Shown: piece by piece, positions 22,745 to 35,150 of the stretch
How positions within the stretch are numbered: position 1 is the first letter of the stretch
Layout of the letters: each line of letters opens with the position of its first letter
Origin: Monosporascus cannonballus
Lineage: Eukaryota; Ascomycota; Sordariomycetes; Xylariales
Direction: 5' to 3'
DNA length: 64,000 nt
NCBI GenBank assembly: GCA_004154925.1
Contig: QJNS01000008.1
Location: 590,207 to 654,206 of the forward strand
Program-made: the position numbers and the translations under genes
Notes under the pieces: generated by a model
What the model saw: the letters and a program-made list of their open reading frames with translations, nothing else
What the model was told of the DNA's origin: nothing
The model's database searches: none

Positions 22745-24989
22745 ACGAGTCCTCCCGTGGTCGTGGCTGACTTTTGAGGGACTTGGCAGTACATCTGTAT
22801 CATATAGAGCGAGGGAGTGCATCATCACAGCCTTCTGGCATTCCTTAGAACATTCACGGTTGACCGAGGCAGCATTGACAGCTATTAGGAGTTAGGTGAA
22901 AAGAACGGGAAGTTCAAGGTGCTTTCACAACGTTTTTCTCTGTTTTTCCCCCCTTGAATTTTTGGATTTGGAGTGTGTGTGTCTTGCTTTTCCGTTAGGG
23001 AGGACCTTTCCTAACGCTCATTCCTTTGCTCCTCTGTTCCGTTTTATCTGCTCCTACACTCGTTTCAATTTGAATTCCAATTCATTCCATGAGCTATTCG
23101 TCGTCCCTATTCTTCAATTACCATGCCAACCCGTTTCTGTGTGTTCTAGTAGTGATCGTATTCCTGACCATATATTTCCTAGCTTCTTGCTGAGGTCAAG
23201 CGGCCGCCGAGGTCTCCTTCATTAGTAATTCCACTGCCCCCCGGGTTGTAGCGTTTTCATTCGTTACCAATGGAAGTCACCGGCGCACCCGGGGAGGACC
23301 CGCGAACTAATGCTGACGCCGCCAAAACAGATATACAGGCGCACAGATCCCTCCCCATCTTAGTTCGGGAACAGCCTTCCAATCAGAGGGGTTTCTGCAC
23401 TTATGTCATTCGACGATTACTTCCATAGAATGGGATGCATGAGGCGTCTGCTCAGCCTCCCCGTAAGGTGAAGGTTAGGTATCCAAAATTAGTCATTATG
23501 CATGGCGTGGCGGATGGTCCCGAGGATTAAACGGCGATTCGTCTAAGGGCGTTGTCGTCCGTACGGCCACTTGATACAGAATCCGCACATGCATGGATAG
23601 ACGGGGACGGATTTCCTGACTGATCCTCCGAGTTGTATGGCACTCGAGCGATATTACGCGCGTTAATGGAAAATGTTCCGAAAAAGTAGGTTGGCTAAAT
23701 CAATCAATGCTCACAAGACTCCCCGGCCCGATGGGGTATATGCTATAATGCCCCTGATTCACATATTGCGAAGTTAGTCACGGCGAGAGAGGGCTATCTA
23801 TCCTCGTCACTATCAACCTGGATAGCTTCCTATACTGCTTACATGAGCCCAGCCGTGTCTATCTGCTTTGCCGACCATGCCGAATGAATATTCTCAGGTC
23901 TTCGAAGCTTGGCAGCCCAAATCTAGAGGGCAGTCGGGATTGTTCGAAATACCCTCATTGTTGATTTTGCACGGCTCAGATTCCCATGGGAGGGGGACAG
24001 GGTTGACTACCTCGTATCAAATTTGCTACTAGCTACCGGAGTTGGAATCCGTGTCGACTCCGCCGCAAACCCAGCCTGTGAGGCAAGAGAAAACTGATTG
24101 GCTGATTGGAGTAGAACACCCTTTTTTACACCTATTGCTATAACATACCTCCGGTGCTCAACGTTATTCAGTAGTACCTACTTTGACCACAGCTTTAGAA
24201 CCCGATAAGGTGTTGACACATAGCTAACAGAAGACTCACCGCGGATATGTACCAAGCACAGTAGCTTTCTGCTTCAGGATCCGTGTCGAGTTTCCCCACC
24301 ATCTGCTATACTCGCATAATTGTTTTGAAGTGGAACAATGATGTAGAGAACGGGATTCATCTGTAAGACCACTGCACAAACCGGAAGTCATATCCCGATG
24401 GTACCGGAAGATCGTCAACCTGATTCCTTTGATGACTAGCACTCCATCTTACTTATTGGTGTTGGAACCACGAAGGAAGTAGAACGTGAGAGTCGTCTGG
24501 CAACGACAAGAGTGCCTAGTGGCTCGTTCTGTCATATCAGAAGTTTACTCTCTTATATTAACTGGGTATCTCTACAAGTCCACGCTTTCCCCCTCAGACG
24601 CAGCATGCCCATCTCTACAGCGAGCAACGAAACCCAGGATTGTCCTGCTCCGTCACATGGTGCATCACAAGTTCCACCGCAGCTGTTTCATCAGCCGGAC
24701 CGGCTGCATCACGTGCCATGTTGGCGCGGTACATATAAAGTAGAAGGCCAGGATCGCGATATATGCGCTGGGGTAGTGGGCCGCACGCAGTTAGTTAGTA
24801 CTCCCATGCGGGCATCACTTGCCTGCCAGTTGAGAGACTTACGGGCTTCGCTCGATATGAAAGTCTGAGGTCCGATGACCAGGTCTGTGTTAGCGTCTGG
24901 TTGAGATTTCTAATCCCTCTCTATGTCTACATAAACCGAAGAGGGATGCGCAAGGAATCTAAGTTTAAAACAGGGTGGAAGGAGAGGGA
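22745..24989. other. Spacer with a possible orphan 5' end
   Basis: From about 22,915 to 23,230 the plus strand is strongly pyrimidine-rich, like fungal leaders. It is followed by an ATG in good context at 23270 that opens a 52-codon frame ending at 23428. No continuation by splicing was found. The rest shows no supported gene. Confidence 0.45.
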
Positions 24990-24999
24990 CTTATTAAGA

Positions 25000-26604
25000 T
25001 GAGGTTACGGCAGATACATCCTGCGAGGCTGTTAGTACGATGCACGCGCGAAGCTAAAAGGACACGACGGGCCATTCCATACACAGTAGCCCGTAAACGG
25101 AATCGCAGCGGTGAGCTGCTCCTTCGTCGAGCCCGCCATACTCGACGACACCATCGTCAGCGACATGCTGAAGCCCAACCCCTGAAAGTAGCACAGCCAA
25201 TGAGCCACAAGGCGACTCCACTATCATATGTCAGGCAAGTCAGCCCCCGAATCGAATAACACGTAACATCGCATACCTTGTTGTTGTCCAGCAAACCCAT
25301 GAGAGGGGCCGCGCCCGTGATGCATATCGCGTTGGCGACCGTCATCGCGATGCACCGCTTCCCGGGCCACCTCGTGCACGCGACACCCTCGCTGACGAGA
25401 GCCAGGAACTGCACGGCGCTCCCCGATACCAGCATGTACTGCGTGCCGAGCTAGTCAAAACCGAAATTCCTTATGATCGTGCCCGCGAAGCTGGTCGGCG
25501 ACGAATTAGGGATCTGCGCGCCGACGGCCGTCACGAACAGGATCCAAGTCTTGGTTGTGCGTTATGGAGCGTCAGCCATTCTTCCACTAAAGCAAAGTAC
25601 TACAAAGAACATAACTATTTACATTTGGAGGGATGGCTAATCTAGTGGATGTCCGTCGTCTATAGATGACCGCAGGGTTGCTGGATATGGGTAGTGGCTC
25701 ATGATCTTCCAGACACTGTACGGCCCAGTGCTTCTTGGAATGCTGATCCTTGACGCCCTGCCTATTGGGCGAAACCCTCTCGATGGCAATGGCGCACTCC
25801 ATTGGAGTAAGGGAGCGGGCAGTGGAAGGCAAGTCCGACGGGAAGAGCAGGCTGACGATGCCATGCACGAAGCTGAGGGCCCCGAATATGAGGAACACGT
25901 ACATCCACCACGGGAGCCCCGTCCCACGGGGCCCCCGAGCATGGGCGCGATACCGTTGGCGCTGTAGCAGGCTTCGAGCCGCAGCGGCTGCTCCGCCGCC
26001 GCGTACCACAGCGACATGGTGAAGTCGACCGTCGGATTAACCGCAGCCTCGAATAAGTCGAGCAGGAACCTGTTCGTCGTCATGTTGGCGAACGAGGAGC
26101 AGGCCGGCGTCGTCAGCAGGATGACCCCCACGATATCTGATCAGGGACACGAAGCGGCCCACGGGGGATTGCTGCATCAAATACGCCGAGGGAAACTAGG
26201 AGACCATGTATCCGGGGTAGAAGATGGAGCCTCGCAACGAGCGTTAGCCAACAGTCCAGCGCATGACAACACCTACGCCGTGAAACTCCTGCCCCGAGAG
26301 ATTCCTCCCCTCCTGTAAGCCGAACATATTGGCGAAGTTGATGGGGTTCCGGTCGAGGCACTGCAGCAGGCACGTCATGAAACTGATGAAAATGATGCGA
26401 AAAATCGATCTTTCGCAGGACGCTCTTCGCCTCGTCCTCGCTTCCGAGACCCCCGCCGTCTTTGAACACTTGATAGGCAGTCATCGAGGTCTCGCTTGGA
26501 GGTTGCGGCCGATATGTTCCCTGGCGACTTCACTGCATCTACCGCTCCCTGGGGCGCCCCAGGATCGTCCGGACCGATTCTATCTCCGCTCATCATGACG
26601 TACA
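25000..26604 (-). pseudogene. Decayed ACS-family permease
   Basis: Reading the minus strand from an ATG near 26604, pieces of one ACS/Dal5-like permease appear in order but in changing frames: N-terminus, a first helix region with CLDRNPINFANMFGLQEG, then FPSAYLMQQSPVGRFVS, TTPACSSFANMTTNRFLL, a central WWMYVFLIFGALSFVHG, TWILFVTAVGAQIPNSSP and finally GLGFSMSLTMVSSSMAG. At least four frame changes and several in-frame stops (for example TAG directly before FPSAYL, and after IIRNFGFD) break it, and the C-terminal helices are missing. Remains of introns are still visible. It belongs to the same family as the intact permease at 8.3–10.1 kb but is not a recent copy of it. Confidence 0.85.
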
Positions 26605-27830
26605 AGGGCGATTCGATGGGAAGTATAGCAACAAATACGAGGTCAGCTCGCCCCTGTAGAGCGCTTCAGTAAGTGGGAAGGACGACTCGACTCTGCTACC
26701 GCGATGGACGCCGAGGTCTGTCAAAAAGTAGTAGAATCTTCCATGAGATTCTCATCGCATCATCGAGTCTATAACAGAACTAAGTAAGAACTGATACTCT
26801 CTATTTGTTGCTCGCTAACTGGATGATAGATCATATGATACTATATCCCCGGTGAGGATATCGTTTTTAGCATTGGTCGATAGCAAGGGTGGTAGCACCG
26901 AGCTCTCCACAGCGAGTTGGTATTTCTGGATAACCTTGGGTTGGCAGCCAACGACCATGGGCGGGAAGAGATGGCGTCATCTCGTTGAGTGTTGAGGTGA
27001 TGCGGGTTAATATCCGATGCTCGCGACTACCCGCGGGTAGGGCTTAGGGAAAAGGGGGAGGGGATCATCACAAGGGGGAGAGAACCTGAAAAGAAAGTGC
27101 TTTTGAAACCAATGAAACGCGCGGAGTGTTCTGCACGTATTCGAAGAGAAATTGGACTAGGGCAGGCTGGCGACGTCGCCAGTCTACTAGTGGGAGCAGA
27201 GTAAAGCGTCGCTGATGTTCCCAACCTCACTCTCGAGTTGCAAATACGACGGTTTGTGCCTTGAGTGTACACGCGCAGTCTGACCCAACCTATGTAGGTA
27301 GCGACTAGAAAAATACAAGCTTCCAGGAATTGGGGAGGATATAGAAGTCTACACGGAGTACCAATCCGGTCGAAGGTCGGATCTCTCCCTATTTTGTAAG
27401 TTAGAGGCTAACTAAGTTAGGGGCTACCTTTCTGGTGGTCTATCATAATGCTTATAGGCGTAGAACGAGATGAGTCTAGATATGGGGAATGCTCGATGAG
27501 TCATTTCCGTAAGGATGGCACATCGTACTGACTTACGCTTGACTGAGAGATGACGTGCAAAATCGCGGCGCTTCTGACCTTGGTCTTCACCAAATTGAGA
27601 TCCTGTCATACGTTACCGCAGCATCAGAGCCGGCCGACTCATATGCAGTGTCTAGCAACCATGTAATGGACCATACTCTAATCGTTTACCATTACAGCGC
27701 ATAACCGCCTAGCCCCACGTTGCTGCAAAGGGTATCACACGAAATGTCCAGTTCTAGAAAACAGGATATATGTAACAGTACGCGCCTGGGTCGTGGTAGA
27801 CCCCAGCCAATTGCGACTGCTCCGTCGCGT
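26605..27830. other. Spacer, no supported gene
   Basis: Five-prime side of the permease pseudogene and 3' side of the glutamine-synthetase-like gene. Nothing coding is supported. Confidence 0.5.
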
Positions 27831-29330
27831 TTATACCGTCTCGATATACCGCTTCAGCTCCCAGTCTGTGACGGCCTCGTCCCACAACCTCACCTCGTGC
27901 TCCCTGGTGCCGCCGAAGTGGTCCACGAAGCCGTCCCCGAAGACTTCGCGCGCGACACTCTCCTTACGCATAAACCGCTCCGTTGCCTCCTTGAGGCTCT
28001 TGGCCAGCCGCTCGCCCTTGCCCTCGCTCCCGCCCACATCCTGGCCCTTGCCGAGCGGCGGGTACGGGATCTCGAGCTTCTTCTCGACGCCGCGCCATCC
28101 GAGCCCTAGGATCGCGGCCATGACGTAGTACGGGTTTGCGTCGGCGCCCGCGACGCGCACCTCGAAACGCGTCGCGCCTGGTTTGGAGGTTGGCGGCGCT
28201 ATCAGCCGGATGGATGCGGCGCGGTTCTCTAGGCCCCAGGACACGGTGACGGGTGCCCAAAAGTTCTCGACTAGGCGCTTGTAACTATTGATGGTGGGCG
28301 CAACCATGGGCATGACATCTGCTAAGCCGTCTAAGATACCTGCCAGGAAGTGTCGCCCGAGGTCGCTTAATTCGGCGATATCAGGATATTGCGCATTCTT
28401 GTCTTTGGTGTCGCGGAATAATAGATTCTTGCCGTCCTTGTCGACGACCGAGACGTGGATATGTCCACTGTTACCCGGAAGCCCGGCACGCGGCTTGGCC
28501 ATAAAGCATGGCGTGATGCCGTATTTCGTGGCGACGCCCTTGACGACGTATTTGAACAGACTAGCTCGATCTGCCATCCCGAAGATCTGGCCGAACTCCA
28601 GGGCGGCCTCGTATACACCCGGCCCACTCTCGGTGTGCCAGCCCTCCAGGTCACATTCGAATTTGGCGCACGCATCGTAAACGTCATAGTAGTATCCTTG
28701 GTTCTGTACCGGCCTTGTGATGCTATACCCGAACATGCCTTCGGTCAGAGGAGGAAGCGACTGTGGCGCGTTGCTACGAAGATAGGTTGAAGGCGACTCG
28801 GTCGAGGGCGTTTTAAACTGGAAGAACTCGTACTCCGCTAGGAAACCGGTTTGTGAGCCCAAGAACCACATCACTTGTCACCCCCTGGCAAAACAATGCG
28901 TACCTCCGGCCATGGCATCATATCCCTTCTTCTTCAGCCTCTCCAGCATCGTCTTTAGTAAACCTCTAGGACAGGCGCATACGGGTTCCATGGTATCGGG
29001 GTCGAAGAAGCTGACGAGGAAGAACGGCACATTGTCCTCCCAAGGGATGCGCCGGAAGCTGGCGAGATCAGGTATAGCGACGATATCGCGATAGCCATTC
29101 TCCTGGTTGCTGACCTTGAGCTCCTTGATATACGTCATGTCATGCATGTCCCAGCCGAAGATGACGCTGCAGAACCCGAATCCGGACGAGGCAATGGAAA
29201 GGAACTTCTTCTTGGACATAAGTTTCCCTCGCAAAATGCCGTCTACGTCGACGCCGGCCAGCTTAACCTTGTTGTCGTCTTTAAGAAGCTCGGGCAGGCT
29301 CTCTACCGTGATTTCCTCGGTCGACAACAT
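27831..29330 (-). CDS. Glutamine-synthetase-family ligase (GSI-like)
   Basis: Two exons (29330–28904 and 28837–27831) joined by a 66-bp intron give 477 residues. The join restores the AMAGAEYEFFQF segment that carries the metal-binding glutamates. Other family motifs follow in order: FKYVVKGVA, GNSGHIHVSV with the metal/substrate histidine, PVTVSWGLENRAASIR with the catalytic arginine, and RFEVRVAGADANPYYVMAA. The bacterial-type (GSI/GlnA-like) architecture differs from the eukaryotic GSII that makes bulk glutamine. Fungal members of this branch are thought to be gamma-glutamyl ligases for amines or related compounds. Cytosolic, ATP-dependent. It is divergent from an SDR gene. Family firm; amine substrate is inference. 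Confidence 0.9.
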
Positions 29331-30701
29331 ATCTGGGACTCTCTTAGGAAAGTAGATGTGAAATTGTTATTACGAGGTCAGATTGTCAGCTTTTAGCCAT
29401 AAAGAAATGGCCAAAAAAATATAAATAAATAAATAAATAAAAATAAGAGTATATGGAGTTGATCTCTCAGGGTAGTGGATAGAACGGGATTCCAGATGAA
29501 GAAGGAAATCCGGATCAATAAGCGAGTTAGGGGCTTAAATGGGAATATACGAAAGGGTTACTGTACGGCAGGAGAGTCGCATGCCACTTTACCTTTGTCA
29601 ATCCCCGGACGCATCCATTGAATGCACCGTAACGTGGGGCTGACTGATCCCTACCCTTACCCCTCCCTTATCCCGTTTTGGTACACGAAGACCTGCAAGC
29701 CGCGCATACGTAACCCCTACTTTGGCATAGGTGCATAAGATGCATTACAGTTTATACGGCATATACTCGAACACTTGTTCACCATATGGGGTGTTCTATA
29801 ACAATCTGAACCTCATTTCAATAACTTCTTACTGAATATCTCCAGCTGCTTAAGTAATCACTGAGGTTCCAGGTTATGGCAACCTCGAAATCATCCAGAA
29901 AGGAGGAGAAGAAGACAAAACCTGGAAGTTATGCTTACGATAAAACATGCCCCAGGGGATGGGGTGTACCTTGGAACATGTCTATGCACATACGCCTCCT
30001 CCCTTCCTCGTTCAGCGGTTGGTCAGCGTGGCCTAATACAGTAATACTGGAGGGTTATTATTCATCGGCCTTCTTCATGGCACGTCATCCTACATATCTC
30101 ACAACGTTAATTCGTCTCGATGCTTTCTGTATCGTTGCTTGTCGCGCTATTACCTCGGTGAGGCAGCAACATCTTCGAAAAATGTTCATCCGTTCGGCCT
30201 TCGTCGGTTCAAAATGGCTGGTGGGTACCTGCTGCCTTACCAGCACTTCGAAAGGATAGGCTCGGTCTCATTTATATACGCTAAATATAACAAGACTGCA
30301 CTATACACCGCTATCCCCTCCCATGATACAGGAGATGGACAATCATGATCTACCCTCCGTTCTCGGACCTGCTCCGTTGTTGTCTGGCATGACAACCCCT
30401 CCAAAATAAGGGTCCATATACCTCGGACTATGCAGTACGCGCCCGGGGTGATATATAGGTCTCCTCTCTACGTCTGCTTCTTTTCTATAGCTATACCCTA
30501 CCTTGACACTCACTTGACTCATTGTTTGACTTGCCAGACCTCCCGCCCTTTAACCTCCTCTGCCAGATCCCTCCCTCTGTTCCCCACTGCTTTTCTTTAT
30601 TTCCTTGAGCTACAGACCCACCATATCTCACTCCGAGGTACGTAACTGTCGGAGTTTTTCGCTCTGTGATAGTCGGTTGATACTCTAGTCCAAGACAGAG
30701 G
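29331..30701. promoter_or_regulatory. Divergent promoter, GS-like ligase / SDR
   Basis: This 1.4-kb interval lies between two divergent start codons. It contains an (AAAT)n run at 29420–29446 just upstream of the ligase, a TATA-like GATATATAGG near 30450 and a pyrimidine-rich leader (about 30,530–30,640) before the SDR start. Confidence 0.5.
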
Positions 30702-31725
30702 ATGGCTTCGGCTACAGAGCCCAAAGGCCGCTTGGCAGGCAAGAACGCTATCATTACCGGAGCTGCTGGGTAGGTTACCCTTGAGATCATGCACGGCCAG
30801 AGCAGAGTACCCGAAGAGAGCGTCTTACTGAGGCAAACGCCAGTGGTATCGGTCTCGAGACCTCCATCCTATTTGCTAAGGAGGGCGCCAGCGTGTTGAT
30901 GACGGACATATCCGAGCCCCCGCTAGAGAAGGCAAAGGCCAAGGTCCTCCAGCTGGTCCCTAATGCTGTCCGAGTCGAGACGAGGGTAAGCTCCCTCTTA
31001 GTTTACGTGCTTTTACAAACCTACCCAGAAAATATGAACGACGGCAACTAATTCGCGATGCCATCGCCCTCCAGGTCTGTGACGTTTCCAAGGAGAGCCA
31101 GGTGCAAGCGGCCGTCGAATCCGTCGACTCGTGGGGCGGCGTCGACGTCATGTTCAACAATGCGGGGATCATGCACGGCCGGGACGACGACGCCGTGGGT
31201 ACGCCCGAGGACATCTGGGACCTGACCATGGCCATCAACGTCAAGGGCGTGTGGTACGGCAGCAAGCACGCCGTGCTCTCGCTGCGGAGGCACAAGAAGA
31301 CGAAGGGCAGCGTCGTCAACACGGCGTCGGTGGTGGCCCTCGTGGGATCCGCGACCCCGCAGCTCGCGTACACGGCGTCCAAGGGCGCCGTGCTGGCGCT
31401 GACGCGCGAGCTCGCCATCGTCCACGCCCGCGAGGGCTACCGCTTCAACAGCCTGTGCCCGGCGCCCCTCAACACGCCGCTGCTGCAAGACTGGCTCGGC
31501 GACGACCTGCCCAAGCGCATGCGCCGCGAGATCCACTTCCCGTCGGGACGCTTCGGCGAGGCCGTCGAGCAGGCGCAGGCCGTCCTGTTCTTGGCGAGCG
31601 ACGAGGCGAGCTTCGTCAACGGCCACGACATGGTCGTCGACGGCGGCATGACCAAGGCCTACGTTACTCCCGAGGGAGCGCCGTTGCCCGCGCCCACCAA
31701 CAACGCCCTCAAGAACGAGCTGTGA
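30702..31725 (+). CDS. Short-chain dehydrogenase/reductase (SDR)
   Basis: Three exons (30702–30769, 30844–30985, 31075–31725) joined by introns of 74 and 89 bp give 286 residues. The first splice rebuilds the nucleotide-binding motif TGAAGGIG. NNAG, the catalytic serine (NTASVVA) and YTASK follow, with MVVDGGMTKAY near the C-terminus. This is a classical SDR, with an aspartate (MTDIS) at the end of the second strand that favours NAD over NADP. It oxidises or reduces an alcohol/carbonyl group of an unknown substrate. Exon 3 is very GC-rich at third positions. It diverges from the ligase gene and converges with the methylisocitrate lyase gene, with 334 bp between the stop codons. Confidence 0.9.
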
Positions 31726-32059
31726 GGGCCGGTCCGGCGCGGGGATTGGCACACGTGCTTTGACGCAGGAAGTGCGGAGTCTGGCGCTGGGGATTTCTGG
31801 TCAGTTTCCCTTGCCTCACTAGATTGGGTTCTTCTTCGCGGGCGTCCATACGCGTCTCCACGCTTAGATAATTTGCTTTAGTAGGTGATGGTTTAGATAG
31901 AATCCCCTATGATGAATATCATTTTCCGCATAATTTATACGCGTGCCTGAACCTAAATCCCTGGTCATGTAATATAGACAGCTCGGACTCCGACGCTCCA
32001 GAAGAGGTGAAATCCAATGCAATGCATGCCGGTGGCCCACAACTCTGCGTCCGCCCTTC
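31726..32059. other. Convergent 3' untranslated regions
   Basis: A 334-bp gap between the stop codons of the SDR (+) and the lyase (−). It must hold both transcript ends. AT-rich stretches occur around 31,860–31,980; no further gene. Confidence 0.55.
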
Positions 32060-33957
32060 TCAGTTAAACTGGCTCTCCGTATTCCCCTCGCCCATGCTCT
32101 TGCTCCCGCTGCTGCCGCTTTGGATGGCCCCGAGTATGCCGTCGATGTACTGGGCGCCGGACCACTTCTGGTGCGTCAGGACGTCGCACCCGAGCTCCTT
32201 CTCGCGGCGTTGCACGAGGTTCACGTAGGCCAGCATGCCGTCCTGTTTGAAGTTCTTGGCGAGCTCGTTGGTGATGGTGGCGTTGCTGTGCAGGCCCGCG
32301 AGCGAGATGAGCTGCAGCACGAAGCCCTCGCGCGCGATGTCCCAGATGAATGACCGCAGCGCCTCGTCCGTGAACCCGTGCGCCATCCAATTGAACGACG
32401 GGCTCAGGTTGTACACGAGGCCCTTATTAGGGTAGACCGACCGCACCGCGCGCGCCAGCTCCGCCGCCACTGACACCGACGGGTCGCCCGTCTCCACCCA
32501 CAGCAGGTCCGCGTACGGCGCGAACGCGAGCGCCCGCTTCGTCGCCGCCGCCATCCCCGCCCGGTAGTGGTAGTAACCCTCACGCGTCCGCGGAACCTCC
32601 CAGTCGAAGTGGATGGGGCCCCGCGCGTGCTGTGCCGCGAGCGCCCGCCGCTTCGCGATGCCCACCGGCGTCCCCCTCTCCTCGGTCGTCCGTACCGTGC
32701 GCAGGTATACGTCGATCTCGTCCTGCGCCACGCCCTGCGCCGCCATCTGCTCGGCAGCCGCCTCGTCGAAAGTGATGAGCCGCGTGCGCCGCACCCAGTC
32801 GGCCTCGAAGGCGTCGATCTCTGTGCCGGACGCGCCCAGGGCCTCCATCTCCTGCAGTGTCTCGGCGAGCGGCGCCACCGAGGGGTCAGCCACACCGAGG
32901 ATGAACTCATGGTCGCGCGCGTCTATGGCGCTCGAGATCAGCCGCCCGCTCTCGCTGTCGGTGCGCGCTATCACCAGGTTCTCGACCTCCATGACGTCCC
33001 ACTGGAACCGCGCCGCCGTCAACCGGTTGATGTGTTCCCCGGTCGGCACCAGCACCTTGCCCGCCAGGTGCCCGCACTTCTTGCCCCCGTGCAGCTGGTC
33101 CTCAAAGTGCACGGCGGCGGCGCCTGCTTCGGCGAACAGCTTCGCGAGCTTGAGCACCGCCGAGAGCCCGCCGTGCCCCGTGTCGCCGTCGGCGATGATC
33201 GGCCGTAGGTAGTCGACGTATAGAGTCTTAGCCCGCTCCTGGGGCGACATCTTGCGCCGGGCGTCCCACTGTTTGCGGTCGTGCATCGACTGTGCCTTGG
33301 CCAGGCGCTGGACCTGGTTCGGCACTGTGTTGTACGGGTAGTCGCCGAAGTCGGGCGACACTTCGTTCGTGGTCGTGAGCAGCGACGAGCAGGCCCAGCC
33401 GGATATGTAGAGGACTTCTTGGTGTGGCGCCTGTTGCGTCATCTGCACGGGATCGATGGCTCCCACTGGACGGGAGGGCGGCCGGTTAGCATCTACCACA
33501 TCAAGACAGAGTAGCGTAGCTGCTCTAGCTGAAACCTACTTGTGTGTATCGGCTCCCCTTTTGCTTGTCTCTCCTTGATCAGGTTGAACAGCTTCCTGGC
33601 CATGACGGAACTCGGATAATTCTGCATTTGCGATCCACGCTTCGAAACCACATCATCTGCTGTGTACGGTCGCTTGATCCCCTCGTAGCGCGGCGTCTCC
33701 CACCAAGACTTGACATCCTTGACTTGCTGCTCGTAGAGGGCATCCTCTGCGGCGCCGGCCTTCTCGGCTTCGGGGAGCAGTTGGAAGGCGTCGGATGGTA
33801 AGATGGTCGATACCGGAGGGCTGACCGGGGGCAGAGCCATGCTCATCCTCGTCGTCGAGAAGTGAGCTATGGGACCCAGGTAAGTCGAAGCAGGAGAACG
33901 GAGTGCTGCCCTTCGAGGGAGACGAGTCACTGCACGGCGAAGCATCACGATCGCCAT
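32060..33957 (-). CDS. mclA: 2-methylisocitrate lyase, mitochondrial
   Basis: Two exons (33957–33540 and 33465–32060) with a 74-bp intron (branch GCTAAC) give 607 residues. The N-terminus ([21 protein letters not shown]) is a typical mitochondrial targeting sequence, followed by [21 protein letters not shown]. The catalytic loop KKCGH lies at about 268–272, preceded by the metal-site ADGDTGHGG. Overall it is an isocitrate-lyase-superfamily protein; the targeting peptide, the length and the divergent methylcitrate synthase neighbour identify the 2-methylisocitrate lyase branch rather than glyoxysomal isocitrate lyase. It cleaves 2-methylisocitrate to pyruvate and succinate, the last step of the methylcitrate cycle. 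Third-position GC is very high, which produces long antisense open frames that are not genes. Confidence 0.92.
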
Positions 33958-35150
33958 GAGTGATGGCCCAGGCCTTGGTACGTGACTATGCGTATGGTTG
34001 TGTCTAAGTATCGGGGAAAAAGGAGGGGGGGGGGAATTAAGGGTCGAAGGCAACCAGGCAAACTACAGGAGAAAGTCCGCACGATTAGCACATCAAACCA
34101 TTCTCCCAGCTATGCATGTATACATATCGCTATCCGGCACTACCGGCTCTGAGCTCCCAAAACTGCGAAGGTTGCTCACTTACCTGTAAGTCGACTTTTC
34201 TGACTCTAACTTTACATGTAAGCATACAGCGCTTTAAGTTACTCAGAGCTCGCTAAGTCGCCATCAGCCGCGATATTTCTACCGCAGAATAGGGAACTTA
34301 AAAATTGATTTTAGCTCGCCCGGGACAAAGAGTCAGCCGAGTCCAGTCGGCAGTAGAAAGCTCTTCAGTTCATAAGACCGAAAAGAAGTGCGCTGTAGAG
34401 CGGCCGAGGGAAAGCGAACCTTGATCCGCTCGTAGCGATGGTCCCCCGCGGCAAACAGCCGCTAAATGGAGACATGCAGCACCCCCATGCCCCTAAGAGT
34501 ATTATTCATGTACTTGCTATAGCGCTAATCTAGAGGGCAACCACCCCTCGGCGGGGGGGAGGGGGGAATGCCCACGGTAGCCTATGGCGTTAGACATCTT
34601 CTGGATGATTGGACAATGGCTTTAGTTTGGGGAAACGGTGACTGTGGGTGGGTGGGTTGTAGCGCTTCTCATGCTCCTGATCCGAGCTGCTTAAGCTGGT
34701 CAAGCTCCGTGCAAGTTTGCGTGTGAGTTGCATGTGTCGCAAACATCTTGAACCCAAGCCTCTCCGTTTTCAAGACAGACAAATTCAAACGCATGGAGGG
34801 AATACGCGGCTTCCCTCGGTTAATGCGGGCGAACGGCTTACTTTCTCCCCGCTTCGGTATAGCATAGGTACTCCTCCTCCACATCAGTGTTGGTTTACCC
34901 CAGCTACAGTTTCCATAAAGGTACAATACATGTCATATCATGGTGCCGAGGTCAACACTCCGAGCTTCACTAGACACCGCTGTGGCATTCTTTCCCGCAG
35001 CATTTGTTTGAATAGACGAGTTTCCCTCCTTGATCTTTTTGCACCCTGAATTGATACCACCTAATTTTTTAGACAGTCATATACCAAGTAATACTCATAG
35101 AGACTCCCGCTTCCCCATAGCTATTGAAGCAGCACACGATCAACTCGGAA
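33958..35150. promoter_or_regulatory. Divergent promoter of the methylcitrate pair
   Basis: This 1.19-kb interval separates the start codons of the lyase (−) and synthase (+). It contains two long G-rich tracts, at 34021–34034 next to the lyase leader and at about 34549–34566. Both contain or overlap GNGGGG/SYGGRG-like words that resemble fungal CreA sites (resemblance only). Confidence 0.55.

Noticed and set aside
24512..24868. 118-codon frame upstream of the permease pseudogene
   Set aside because: Starts without ATG and competes with an equally plausible overlapping frame; no motif.
32567..33208. Long plus-strand frames opposite the methylisocitrate lyase gene
   Set aside because: They arise from the extreme third-position GC of the lyase exon; the minus-strand protein is unambiguous.
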